DNA of 64,000 bases from contig QRDG01001747.1 in the NCBI GenBank assembly GCA_012064385.1, forward strand, positions 318,335 to 382,334, given 5' to 3'. Numbering within the stretch: position 1 is the stretch's first letter; every line of letters starts with the position of its first letter. Positions 8,993 through 20,948 of this stretch are shown piece after piece. A program made the position numbers and the translations under genes. The notes under the pieces were generated by a model. That model had not been told where the DNA came from. It ran no database searches and was given only the letters and a program-made list of their open reading frames with translations. Origin of the DNA: Puccinellia tenuiflora (lineage: Eukaryota; Streptophyta; Magnoliopsida; Poales; Poaceae).

Positions 8993-9977
8993 TTCCAGCG
9001 TTTACTCGGTGAGCATCCACAAATCCACCTCCGTAGATTTACTGTTTCCGTCCTATCCAGAAAAAGCCAAAAAAAAAATTAGGGTTAGTTTCACCATAGC
9101 CTTAGATTACATCTTTAGTCAAGTTCTAGTTGCTGGTCATTTTTCCTTTCGCGTATCTTCAATTTTCCCTTTCCGAGACAGTTTTGGTAAAACGGCCAAA
9201 ACTTTTGCATACGAACTCCGTTTTCGACGATCGACCCCTCAAATCGTTCGCCTCGAAAAGTTCTATCCAACCAAACTGGCTGTGCCTGTTTACGCCTTCT
9301 CGGTGGTCTCGAAACCCCCAAATTCGTCCGGAAACATCGAGTTTTTGGCCTTTGAAGTTTCAGTTTCGGCAAAAACCAAACTTTTTGGTGAAAAACATAG
9401 GCACAGCCTTTCTACAGCCCGTGATAGGAGCTTACCCATATAAGACTAGCTACGTTTTGTGCTCACAGGCCGTTCTTGGACGTGTGTCTTGTTGCTTTTC
9501 AAGTTGTTGGTCATAAATAGTTAAAAAAAGGAGATAGTATTAATAAAAAGGAGAGATAAAAGTGCAAGTTTTCTGTATATTTTGGTGACACTGCTAGTCC
9601 TTGAGCAATCATGTGCCTGTTAATCTGAGCTACTTGCTATTGTCTTTCTAGTGCTTTGTGACATCCTTGTTCATAGTTGCATTGCCCAGTTTATCCCCAC
9701 CATGTGCGTTTCCGTTGTGTCATACGATCATCACTAGGGTTTGCCTTTTTGGTGTAGTTAGGTATCCCTACCAAGCTCCACAAAAATACCCTGGTTTTGT
9801 TGTGTAACACTTTGAGACCCATAATATTCGCTTCACCCCATCCGTGCATGTTCTGTCCATACAAGTGGTAAGCTATACTATTCACTTTGGAACGGTAAGA
9901 TACACAATTTCTTTTGGTTTGAGTGAGTTGAGAGTTTTCCACATACATATTTCTATATACCCTTGTGTGTACTAATC
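8993..9977 (+). other. 5' leader of element B
   Basis: Non-coding leader. It is collinear with the element C leader (44994 down to 43941, minus) and with 1-748 of element A. Frames in it are not conserved among copies. Confidence 0.7.
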
Positions 9978-10539
9978 ATGTCTTCAGGAGATGAGAATGA
10001 TGGTGTTGTGAGGCAAAAGAAGGACGGCAACGCTCCTGTTTGTTGGGCCGAATATGAAGCTCTTCGATATCACCTGACACGTCAGTTCAGCGCTCAATGT
10101 GACAAGTTACAAGCAGATTTGACTGCTACGGATCTTAAGGTTGACAATGTGCTACAAACGGCCACTGAGTCTGCAGCTAGTTTGGCAGCGATTCAGAATT
10201 CTATTGGTACATTGAACCGTGCCGTGTGAGTGTTGACGCAACGAAATGAACCACCTGTTGATGACGCAAGTGTTCATGGTGATCACGGTGTTGATTTTGA
10301 TGCTGAGGAGGATGAGGAGCAAGCTGCTGCTCGTCGTGAGAGGTTGCAATGGCACCAACAACAACAACCACAACCACATGCTAATGGTGGACGTGGAGGT
10401 GGCCGAGGTGGTGCTGTACCGCCTGGTCGTGGATTTGCGCCTCTTGGTGCGTGCCGTATGATTGGCGACAATTTTGTTCATGCAGCCAACCGTGAGGATG
10501 ATAGCGTTGGTAAGCCCAAATTCAGTATTCCCAAGTTTG
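9978..10539 (+). pseudogene. gag: gag N-terminus of element B, truncated
   Basis: ATG at 9978 opens a frame MSSGDENDGVVRQKKDG that matches the gag start of element C nearly word for word. Segments in order: charged N-terminus, WAEYEALRYHL, a Q/H-rich stretch (QWHQQQQPQPH), a Gly/Arg-rich stretch, then KPKFSIPKF, where the element is cut off. A TGA at 10227-10229 stands where element C encodes Arg (CGA), consistent with a C-to-T change at CpG. Ten bases downstream element C has its own stop where B encodes Arg. The capsid domain and zinc knuckle are absent. Confidence 0.85.
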
Positions 10540-12930
10540 TAGTGCAAAGTTCATGTATGCATTTTAGATGCATCAACATCCCCAAGCTTAACTCATGCTC
10601 GTCCTCGAGTATGAAAGTGATAAAACTAACATGAACTTTGCAATATAATCACAACATGGATATAAAAGATGATTGCTACTGCTACATAAAGTCAAATGAT
10701 TCATTATTTCAAAGAAGTAGCAATATGCAAACAGTTTATAAAGTGATATCAAGTATTCAATGCAAGGATGTTCAATGATAGTTCACAAAATGCAACATAA
10801 AAGATAGTTCTATGGACATTCTTACTTTTGCATACTTGAGGTCCATAGAGTGTAGATGAAAATCTGAATATAAAAGGTGGACACTTTGGAAAAGATATAT
10901 AAATAAGTAGAGGTCAAACATGCATAAGTTTCATCTATCCTCCAAACTATTCTACTTAAGTTATTGATTGCAATGGTAATACTTGGTGTCAAGCTCTCAT
11001 TCCCCTATCATAGCATCTTGAATGATTAAAGTTGAATGTGAAAGCAAATATGAGTAGTGCCCTTGATAAAGTAAAGGTTAGATGTCTCATGCCCCTTGAA
11101 TACAAGTGCCTACACCATGATTACTCAACTTGGGAAACAAAGCAAGTTTAAGTTATCTATCATTGTAAGTAATAACGGTATCATCAAGAGTCTCAACTGG
11201 GGTACCTCTTGTCCCATGATATGGATCAAGCCCATATCAAAACAACAAGACAAACAAACATATTGAACAATCTCAACACCCTCTTTATTTACCACTTGAC
11301 ATAGCTTTTTATTGTAGGGTGTATCACAAAGGGTTCAAAATAGCATGTAAGTAAATTTCCACCATGAATGATGCATGGCTTAGATTAGCGGCCTAGGTTT
11401 CTCTCTAACCATTTATACAAACTCATTTAAACTTAACTCTATTTCCACATTTATTTCGTCATGATAGGCATCCATAGACAAAAGTACATGATATCAACTA
11501 GACAAATGATGAAACATGTTGAAAGCTTTGCATGTGACAGCACATATGGGCTAACTCCCAACCTTAAACATTTATCAAGCCACTATCTTCATAATATTAA
11601 TCACAATGGTTCATCTTTTTGAATGCAATAAGAGTAAAGTGTGCATCAAGTTCGCGTGAGCTTTTTAACCAACTTTTACCATTACAATAAATAACATCAT
11701 CATTTTCATTTAGAGGCATAGATAACACAAATAACATGATAAACATACTTGGAATAGCATAAAGCTAATAGGTAGATATGGTGGACTCACTGGAAAAACT
11801 TGGGCTGAAGGTGTTGGAAACAAGTTTTTACTTGTTGAAATTTTTGGGCTAGCAAAAGGGAGAAAGATGACCATCTAAATGCATGCATGAGTGTCCATAG
11901 AACAAACTAATTCATGTCAAACAAAGTGAAATAACATATAGCATCAAAACATGAATAAAAGATAGCTCACGATAAAGCATTTGCAAATTATTACTCATAA
12001 AGAGGCTCATGAATCATGCATCTATATTTGTCATTAAAAATCAACTTAGACATCCCTTTTCCCAATACAATAAAAGCATGCAAGATATTTCAACCCATAT
12101 TTCCAGTAGCTTTCTCATATATAAATGATAGTGTGGTGGTCTCACAAAATAAAAATCAAAGAAAAAACAAACAAAAGACGCTCCAAGTTTATGCGATAAA
12201 GTGCATTGATAGAAAAATAGAAGTTAGACGTGTGCAAACCGAGAGTGTGTAGGTTCAGTGGGGATGTTCACATCACCAAGCTTATGGTTTTCACCATCCT
12301 TGGATAACTCATGGTGCATTTCCTCCAATCCCTGTGAAAAAACTTCAAAACACAATTCTCCCATCTCTTTTCTGTGGGGTGATATTAGTAGAGATAAACA
12401 AACAAGTTTCTTGCTGCATATAATCCATGGACTAAAATTGATATGAATGATCAGAGAGTGTATAATGTTGTATGCCTACTCATAAACTTAATTGGATCAA
12501 CTCAATAGTTCAAACTATGCATAAAACAATATGGGACAGAATCTGTCCAGAAAAATAGCACCAGCAAAACGTATTTTTCTGTCCTACTTAATCTTGTCGA
12601 AAAATTCTTAAAATATTAAGGCATACAGAGAATGAAAAGTTTCAGTTACAGTAAAAATCTCAGCTCATTCGGATGTACAGAATAAGAACTAAAAATCAAA
12701 CCGTGCACAGACTCTGTGCAGGAATAAAATCTCCGACATAGAAATAGCAACTTTTTCAAACCAAAATGGGTAAACTTGGCACTTTATTAAAAATTCCAGA
12801 AACTAAACTAAGAAAACAATCTCTTGTTACAGCAAGAGGACATAAAGAAAATCCAAATAAAAACAACCGGGTTGCCTCCCGTAAATCGCTTTCTTTATAG
12901 CCATATAGCTAGGCTTACTTACTCGTTGTT
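10540..12930 (-). other. post-coding region of Athila-1
   Basis: No coherent ORF. The word 'gggaggcaacccggtt' (minus strand, near 12870) directly after the ORF is one I know from Triticeae Athila elements. An inverted repeat TGCAAAGTTCATG / CATGAACTTTGCA spans about 10546-10643. No RT, RNase H or integrase remnants were found. Confidence 0.5.
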
Positions 12931-14106
12931 TTACCGAAGATGAAGCTCATGAGGGAGCTTAAAAGTTGTGCCCTTCATCCTTGGGAAGTGTTCCATGCAT
13001 TTCTTATGTGGAAACTGAAACTTCACATTCCCTTCCTTTGAATCAATAATAGCCCCTGTGGTACGAAGAAAAGGTCTTCCAAGAATAATAGGACTAGAGG
13101 TTTTATTCTCCATATCCATGATTAGAAAATCCACAGGTACAAAAGTCATATGTAACTCTACCATAACATCACTTACTTTTCCTAAAGCATGTTTAATGGT
13201 ATTATCAGCAAGTGCAAGTCCAATAGAGCATTTTTCAAGATTCTTTAATTCAAGTGCTTCATATAATTGTTTAGATAAAACAGAGACACTAGATCCTAGA
13301 TCAAGCATGGCATGGTGTGTCTCTTTTCCAATAGTTACTAGCACCTTGGGGATCCACACATCCCCAAGCTTCGGTGGTATCATAGCTTCTTGATTGTATC
13401 TAGCAATTTTTTCTTTCAAGACATGATTAGCAATATAGGTACCAAAACCAGATTTGTTAACATCAATAGAAGGATCACTTGCAAATTTTTGTAAGGTAGA
13501 TATTAATTCATGCAAGCTACAATTCTCCAAATTAAGCAAAGGATCATTAACTTCACTTAGCATCTTAACTTCTTCAACTTTTACTCTCCTATCATAAAGA
13601 TCAAATATTTCATAACAGTCATAAAAAACTTCTTCAGGTACTTGAGCTTTATCTAAACTTTCTTTAATTTTTGCTTCCAAAAGCAAGCCATCGAGTAGAT
13701 AATAAGTATTAGAAGAAGACATATTCATGAAAGAACATTCACATTCCTTATCCAAAAAGACTCTAGAGGTTTCAGATAATCCTATATAAAAGATATGCAT
13801 GAGCATCCAATCTCTAAGACCATGAGCCATTCCAAAACCTATGCTTCTAAATCTTTCCCATGTTTTCACCAAAGGTTCATCTTCCTCTTGTTTAAACTTG
13901 ATAACCATTTGTTTAATATTGCAAATCATTTCAATGGGACAAAATCTTTCAATAAAAGCAGTTTTCAAATTAAACCAGATGCTAAAGTTACCAGGTGGCC
14001 ATCTCAATATCCAATCTAATGCTTTCCCCCCTAGAGAGTAAGGAAAAAGCTTAAGTCTAACATTAGGATGGTTCAGTTTTAGCATGTTGCATCTTTCATC
14101 AAATTT
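12931..14106 (-). pseudogene. Athila gag (C-terminal part) fused to aspartic protease
   Basis: The frame reads about 390 codons and ends in a stop at 12931-12933. The first residues (FDERCNMLKLNHPN, then LFPYSLGGKALDWI, FIERFCP) are the middle of an Athila capsid domain, so the N-terminus is missing; an in-frame stop and foreign sequence lie just upstream near 14110. The second half is a retropepsin: MLDLGSSVSVLSKQLYEAL with the active-site Asp intact, and SPIILGRPFLRTTGA with the conserved GRPFL. It ends KLPHELHLR with no reverse transcriptase after it, so the parent was probably a gag-protease-only (non-autonomous) element, or pol was deleted. In the cell it would form and process particles. 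Confidence 0.75.
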
Positions 14107-14110
14107 ATAT

Positions 14111-15919
14111 CAAAATCCTAATCAACACATGCTCAAGGAAAAATCAAAACAACCAATGATTGATTCCAACACATCAACACATGAAGTGAGATATCAATAG
14201 GAATCAAATCAAACAACACATGCGAGATAAGACGCCAATTGAAAATAAGATACCCACAAGAGGCAAAGATACCAAGAGAAGAGTATTACTTGAAAGACAT
14301 CAAGTAAAATAAAATCAAGAAACAAGATATCAAAGCTCCCATTAGAGATACCAATTGAAACAAATATCTATGGATGAGATATAAAATTTCGATATATACA
14401 ATTGAAGGTACCTAAGCAAGATCAATGAGCATAGAAGATAAGATAAAAAGATAAATGCTCATTGGGTTTTCTCATTTAAGAAGATAAGACACAAATCGAG
14501 TAATGAGAAAGAAACTCCCTAGAGAGAGCAAGGTTACAACAAACAAACCAAACACTCTCTACACTTTTCATGATGGCACAAAGCATAAAAAGGAAAAGGT
14601 TTGTCTTCCATAAACACCAAGGAAAGAAATTAAATGCCAATTGTAAGGATCAAATGTCAATTGACAAGATAGTGTTCTAAATAATAAGGAAAAGCTCCCC
14701 CAAGATTCGTGCATTATCTTTAGGATTTGCATTTGAATACAAAACGCACACACAAGGGTTCATTACTCCTCATATGCCATTTAAAGCACTAACAAGATCA
14801 ATAAGACATAAAGATCCACAAGAGGCAAGGAAGACAAAGGGAGTCAAAGAAAATACTTGGCAAGAGATGAGGCAATTAATAGCAAAGGCCAAAGGTAAGG
14901 ATAATCACAAATACTCTACCACAAACATGAGTACCAATTGTCCAAGGACAATGAGTAAAAGGAAATATTTTCCCGGTGCTAGAGATATTCAAGAATATCC
15001 TCATAAGATAAATCATATGGCAAAAGATAAGAATTAAAGCAATGTCATATTTGATAGAGTTTGCTGGTAGCTCCAACTATTCGAACCAACCGGCAAAGCC
15101 ATGGTTAAAATAATATGGAGCGAATGATTTCTCAAATAGCATATGGAAATATATATTTGAGGAAAACCACACCAAACAAAACTCAAGCAAACAAGATCCA
15201 AAAGAAAACCAAATAGAAGCTCTCAATAAAATTAGAACTTGTTCGAGCAAACATGCCAGGATAATTTACATCAAATCCAAGTGGCAAAACCTCAAATGTT
15301 AATGTTTTCTAGAATTGTAATAGGCACATAACTTATTACTCCCCCATAACGTGATGATCCATTTCTTTCTAACAAGAGGCAAGTAAAAACCAACAAGAGA
15401 AATTAATGGACATTATAGAATTTGAATTTCTCATGAATGATACATACCACATAGAGACTAGATAATCTTGCCATATCAATACTATGTGGTGTACATCATG
15501 AATACACATTTTTGGGGTTGTGAAGTGCACAAAGCAAGTCACTCACCCAAAATTGGTATAGTCCATTGATCTCCTAGAAGAGCCAAATAAAATCCACACA
15601 AGATCCAATAAAAGGCTCAACACAAAGTTTACATATACATGATACACAACTAACATACACATACTTGATTTCTCAAGATAAGTAGAAATAAGCACATCAT
15701 ATACAAACACATGCTAGGAACAAAAACTAACACATGCAAGGGGGCAAGTAACTTTCAATGTAAATGAGTTAAGTACAAGTTACCACAAGGAGGGACATTG
15801 GGTATAAGATAGATATGTGATAATCCAATTGACTTGGCTTGAGGAAATATAACCATGAAGATCCCTTACTTCTTCAAAAGATAGCCAAGTTTCCAATGTC
15901 CTCCAATTTCACCTATTGA
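14111..15919 (-). other. AT-rich non-coding part of the copia-like element
   Basis: About 1.8 kb, A-rich on the + strand, with scattered repeats of words such as 'aagataccaa' and 'caagataa'. No ORF of note on either strand. The left edge at about 14110 interrupts the Athila-1 gag frame. Confidence 0.45.
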
Positions 15920-18273
15920 TCAAGTTTGAGCTTGTTCGTCCCCAACAAAGTTGGGTCCTAAGATGTTAGTCACAATAGGTTTGGGTACCCAAATGGTTCT
16001 TTTCTTGACACCACTTTGAGCACCCACATATTTGTCAAACACATTGCCAACCCTATCCTTCCTAAGAGAATAAACATCATCAATTAGAATGGGGTTGGAT
16101 AGGGTACCGTTAGTGCATGAAGAAGCCAAATGCCCCTTCTCACGACATATATAGCAACATCGATTCTTCTCTTTCTTATTTATAGGCTCCTCAACTTGAG
16201 GAGCATTGACTTGAGTCATCTTAGGAGGTGGTCGTTGTTCAACTCGTGGTTGAGCATGAGTTTGAACAAGAGGCCGCTTCCCTAGTTGCTTCTCACTAAG
16301 AGGCTTCTTCTTCATTGGGCAAGATCTAACATGATGCCCTTAAACCTTGCACTTGAAGCAAGTAATCTTGGCCGAATTCTTGACTTGTTCTTGGCCCTTC
16401 TTCTTGTCAATCTTGGACTTTTTCTTGTTGTTAGATTTGAATACAAGTCCACTCTTTTCATTGGGGGATTGTTGCACACTCAACAAGTTGTCAAGTGTGG
16501 TCTTCCCTTCATGACGCTTTACCAAGCCTTTCTTCAAAGAAGTGGCTTGGGCCTTGATCTCATTCCTTTCCTCTACATGGTTAGTGACAACACAAGAACT
16601 AGAGGAGGTAGATGCATCATTGTTAGAGCAACAAGGCAAGGAAAGTAATTCATCACATGATGTGCCAACATTGTGAGTGGATGAACTACGAGGAATAGCA
16701 CATGGCAATATAGCATTATTAGTAGAGGATGTGCCATTGTCCACATGAGGCTCACTAGATGTTACCTTGATAGTGATAGCCTCATGAGCTAACTTTAGCC
16801 TATCATGGGACACTAGAAGATCATCATGAGAGATAGATAGCTTTTTATGACTTTCTTCCAATTTACCATAATTGCTAGTTAGCAACTCAAGTTGAGCCCT
16901 TAGCTCAACATTCTCCTTTAAAATGGATGCTTCATAAGAAGTAGAGTTAGTAGCACAAGCATCATCATTAATAGCAATAGGAGAACAAGTAGGAAGCTCT
17001 TTTAGCATTTGAGCTTGGAGTTGATCATGAGACTTAGTGAGATTAGCGAGAGAACCTTCCAAGGACTTGAATTCCTTTTCAAGCTTCTCATTAGCCTCAA
17101 GAAGTATATCATTTTCAACAACAAGCTCACCATTTTTAGTTTTTATTATTTTAACAAGAGCTTGAGCATCATCATGATCTTTTCTTAGTTTAGACATATC
17201 TAGATTATTAGACTCCTCAAGATCCACAAGAGTTTCCTCAAGGGTCGACCTACGACCTTGCTCTTCTTCAAGAGCAATAGAGAAGTCCGCAATCTCGTTG
17301 GCATAATCACGCTCACGAGCTTCCATTTTCTCAACGGTGTCTTCATACTCATCAATTACATTTTTACTTTCATCAATAATAGACATGATGTTTAAGAAAG
17401 TAGCGGAAGCATTATCATTTTTATGAAGAGCATGAAAGACAACATTGTTCATCTTATCTAAGAGAGCATCATTATCAACATCATCATTATCATTATCATC
17501 ATCATTACTTGAGGATTTAGCCATAAGGCAAAAAATAGTTGATGAAGAATAATCATTAGTTGATGCATCACTTAGATTCATATATTGTTTTATAAAGAGT
17601 TGGATTTCCTCTACATTGTTAGGAACAGAAGGACTAGAGGAAACATAAGCATTTTGATCATGGCAACAAGATATAGCTAGCATATCATCATGAGATTTAT
17701 TCATGCAATTTCTACATGATATGCATGGACTATTAACACAAGCATGTGAAACATTTATAGAGCTATATGTGTTAGAGTCCATAGATGAAGCATTGCAATG
17801 GGATAGAGACAAAGAATTATCAATAGTAAAATCACTAACAACATTGCAATACCTAGCACTACTCACCATACCATTTGTTTGTGGCGTACCACATGTAGGT
17901 GAAGTAGAAGAAGTTGAGAACTCATCACGTCCGGAGGTGGAAGGAGAACAATCATCCTCATCAATCTTGGACTTGCCATATTTATCTTCGTCCATAGCTC
18001 ATGAGCATTTCCATAAGGCATGATTGACCCGAGAAATATGTCACTCAAAACATGGACAATTGCATTAGATACTAGAGAGTCAAGATAAGAGATTTCCTCA
18101 TCCTCTAAAGACAACTTTTGGGAGTCCTTTGTAGGAGGAAATCTCATATTTAAGATTCTCTCTATATTTGGACTTATGCCCCTAAAAAGATTAAGCATGC
18201 GAATTTTCCAAGTAACATAATTTGTGCCATCGAATATAAAAGTGGGATCGTGCACTAATTTACTAAACGGCAT
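15920..18273 (-). pseudogene. gag: large gag-like protein: UBN2-type domain, coiled coil, two zinc knuckles
   Basis: The start at 18273 reads MPFSKLVHDPTFIFDGTNYV, followed by TWKIRMLNLF and AHELWTKI, the usual opening of copia gag (DUF4219/UBN2 family). Near 17990 the frame shifts and continues as YGKSKIDEDDCSPSTSGRD with a long Ser/Thr-rich stretch, then a probable coiled coil (about 16800-17350; EKLEKEFKSLEGSLANL). Two zinc knuckles end the protein. The first, CFKCKV...GHHVRSCP, is split by a TAA at 16337-16339, consistent with CAA to TAA. The second, CYICREKGHLASSC near 16120-16165, is intact. Stop at 15920. It would bind element RNA and build particles. There is no pol fusion. Confidence 0.7.
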
Positions 18274-18315
18274 CTTTTGCTCTCAAGGCGGTGAAGCCTA
18301 ACAAGGAGATACCTT

Positions 18316-18327
18316 GCTCTGATACCA
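18316..18327 (-). other. primer binding site of the copia-like element
   Basis: On the minus strand TGGTATCAGAGC, a perfect 12-base match to the initiator tRNA-Met 3' complement, two bases from the LTR end. Confidence 0.85.
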
Positions 18328-18329
18328 AT

Positions 18330-20753
18330 TGAATGAACGAGATGTCGCCTAGAGGGGGGAGGGTGAATAGGCGCTTAAAAACTTTTACGCTTAGGGCTTG
18401 AATAAACGCGGAATAAAACTAACATTTAATTTATCAAGCACAAAACCTAATATACTAGGTTCACCTATGTGCACCAACAACTTATGCTAGGCAATATAAC
18501 AACAAGGATAACAAGATATAGTACTTCAAGCTCGATGGCTATCACAAGGTAAATGCATAAGTAAAGGGGTTTGGTTATAGAGATAACCGACACAAGTGGA
18601 GACGGAGGTTTGTTTCCCGTAGTTCCTTCCCAATGGAAGTATGTCTACGTTGGAGAGGTGTGGAGTCTCCTTGGCCCTCCTATAAGCACGTCCGTGCTCA
18701 CCCTATTCTTCGTGAGCTCCTCCTGTGGGAATACCCGATGGGGGATTTGCTCATCCACTATGAGGTCGTATTGAGGGCGTTGACCAAACCCGTACAATGA
18801 GGTCTTCTTGACGGCATTGATCAAACCTGTACAATTATGCCCGAGCCTACCTCCACACAATAGGAGGCTCCCGTAGCACACACAACCGTCTAGGGTGCAC
18901 AATGCACCCAAGAGGCACAAGCTCTTGGGAGCCCTATGCACCCAAGAGTAACAAGCTTCTCGAACTTCAATCCCACGTATCACCGTGGGGAACTCAAACC
19001 GAAGCAACTAATGCTAGGAAGGGATTTGAGAGGAAGAACAAAGGAGGAACACAAAGGAACTCCAAGATCTAGATCTAATGGGTTCCCCTCAATTAGAGGG
19101 GATATGGCTTGGTGAAGTGGTAGATCTAGATCTCCTCTCTCTTTTCCCTCTAAGGGCAAGAATCATGGAGGGATGGAGAGGAAGCAAGCTCGCAAAAAAG
19201 TCAACAATGGAGGAGAGAGAGAGTGCAAAGATTTGGGCAACCATTGGGGAAGAAGGCCCCTTAAATAGGTTGCCCTGAAATCCAACCGTTGGGGGCAGAT
19301 TCATGCAGGGGCGGTACTACCGCCAGAGGCGGCGGTACTACCGCCCCACGCGTTTCAGCCCACCAACGACTCTCAAAAGAACCCGCAGTAGCGGTACTGC
19401 CACCAGAGGTGGCGGTACTACCGCTAGGGTGAAACAGAGGGCATCAACAGCGGCAGTGCTGGCGGCACTGCATGCAGTGCTGCACAGCCCAGGAGAGGGC
19501 TCAATGTCCTTAGCAGCGGTACTACCGCCAGAGGCGGCGGTACTGCCGCTGAGGGCTAACAGAGCACCTCACTGGCTGTAGTGCTGGCGGCACTGTTGGC
19601 GGTGCTGCATAGCCCAGGAGAGGGCTCAAAGTCCTCAAGAGCGGTACTACCGCCAGAGGCGGCGGTATTGCCGCTTAGGGCTAATAGAGCACCTCCCTGG
19701 CGGTGGTGCTGGCGGCACTGCTGGCGGTACTACCGCTGCACAGAGAAAAACAGCAAAACCCTAAAACTGAATAACTTTTGCTAGGAAACTCCGATCGAGG
19801 TAAATCCAATTTTTTTGGAAAGAGGACGACAATGGCTACCCAACAAAAGCAGAAATATTGAAACCAAGCAAGGGAGATTTTGCTAATAATGGAAGAGTGA
19901 AACCTTCCGCACGGATGGATCGGCAAAATCTCCAAAACCGAAAACGCAAGAGAAGATGCATATGAAATCCGTTTTCGGTGAACTTGGCCTTGTCATGACA
20001 AGCACGACAAGCACCAAGACCATACCACGATAAGAGACAAATAAGAAACAATAAAGATGATGCTAAGGATGCAAAGGTTTGAGCTCTCTACGATGATACA
20101 ATCAAGATACTCGCTTGAGAGACCCTCTTGATAGTACGGCTATCTAACCTATAACCCGGCCTCTCAACTAACATCATGAGACCGGTAAAATAGAAACCCT
20201 ATCAAGATCATATCTTTGCCTTGCGCATAATCCACTTGAGCTAGATGATGATGATCTTTGTCTTCTCAAGATGGACCACCTTTCTTGATTGCGCTCCGCT
20301 AGGTGAAGACTCGCAATGTGCTCCCCCATACACCAAGATGGGAGAGTCACTCTTTGACATATCTTCACTTGGCCTTTATTTTGATGACGATCACCACATG
20401 ACGCCATCCTCCATGGGCTACATAGGATATCCCTTTCGTTGCATGCTCATGGAGAAATGCCTAACGGCACATAGAGATACAAGCACATAGATCATGGGTT
20501 AGTTCACAAGGCTATATTGACAATTGCTTACCATACCATGGGATCATACGATCCCTCATGGTACATCCCTAGGCTTGTGTGTTGATCAACTTGCACTTAG
20601 CCTTGATCAACATAAACTCTTTCTTCTTTTAGCCTTGACTCCAACATATGGAGTTCAAACATTGCTATGGACCAAACATACAAGTATAGCCCAAAGCACA
20701 CATTAGTTCTCAAGGATTGTCATTAATTACCAAACCACACATGGGGGCAACCA
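18330..20753 (-). repeat. 5' LTR of the copia-like element (about 2.4 kb)
   Basis: Minus-strand LTR ending ...CATTCA next to the primer site and probably starting TGGTTGCCCCCATGTG at 20753. The outer end is inferred from a start type I recall in Triticeae and from the change to Athila-type sequence at 20754. No second copy is present to confirm it. It includes the palindromic minisatellite at 19300-19745. Confidence 0.6.
19300..19745. repeat. GC-rich palindromic minisatellite in the LTR
   Basis: Repeated near-palindromes GCGGTACTACCGC separated by CAGAGGCG-type spacers. A longer unit of about 120 bp (palindrome pair, 'gagggctaa', 'agcacctc', 'tggcggcactg', 'cccaggagagggctca') recurs at about 19510, 19635 and 19700. 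The copies differ by point changes. Confidence 0.8.
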
Positions 20754-20948
20754 TGCTCTTTCTGTAGCACTTGACAAATTTATTTGGAGTGGCAAGGAAA
20801 GATCACATGTAGATAGGTATGGTGGACACAAATGGCAAAAGTATTTGGCTCAAGAATTTAGATGCACGAGAAGTATTTCCTCTCAATGCAAGGTTTAGGC
20901 TAACAAGGTTTTATAGCAAATATAAGTGTTGCGAGATACGACTGGGTT
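20754..20948 (-). other. 3' non-coding sequence of Athila-2, outer piece
   Basis: No ORF. The words 'gtagataggtatggtggacac' (read here in pieces) and 'tctcaatgcaaggtttaggcta' are types I recall from Triticeae Athila 3' regions; a related word also occurs near 11777 in Athila-1. It is cut at 20753 by the copia-like LTR. Confidence 0.4.

Larger units (their letters stand above)
7906..10539 (+). mobile_element. CRM-like element B, 5' part only
   Basis: 5' LTR, primer binding site, leader and the first part of gag, all closely related to element C. The copy stops inside gag after IPKF, where Athila-type sequence begins. No downstream half on the + strand is seen in the window, so the rest is deleted or beyond the end. 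Confidence 0.85.
10540..14110 (-). mobile_element. Athila-type Ty3/gypsy fragment (Athila-1)
   Basis: A minus-strand gag-protease ORF (12931-14106) followed by about 2.4 kb of AT-rich post-coding sequence, like that of Triticeae Athila families. Neither end shows an LTR: the low-coordinate end at 10540 joins element B gag, and the high-coordinate end near 14110 joins copia-like sequence inside the gag frame. Both ends look truncated. Confidence 0.65.
14111..20753 (-). mobile_element. Ty1/copia-like element with very large gag, pol absent
   Basis: On the minus strand: 2.4-kb 5' LTR (18330-20753), initiator-Met primer site (18316-18327), a gag-like ORF of about 780 codons (15920-18273), then AT-rich non-coding DNA to about 14110, where Athila sequence begins. 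No 3' LTR, protease, integrase or RT is seen. The gag type (GTNYVTWK start, long coiled coil, two zinc knuckles) is one I recall from SIRE/Maximus-like Triticeae elements; that lineage is a guess. Confidence 0.6.

Noticed and set aside
19303..19784. Two ORFs of 92 and 67 codons (ALPAVLPPEAAVLPL type)
   Set aside because: Translations of the palindromic minisatellite.
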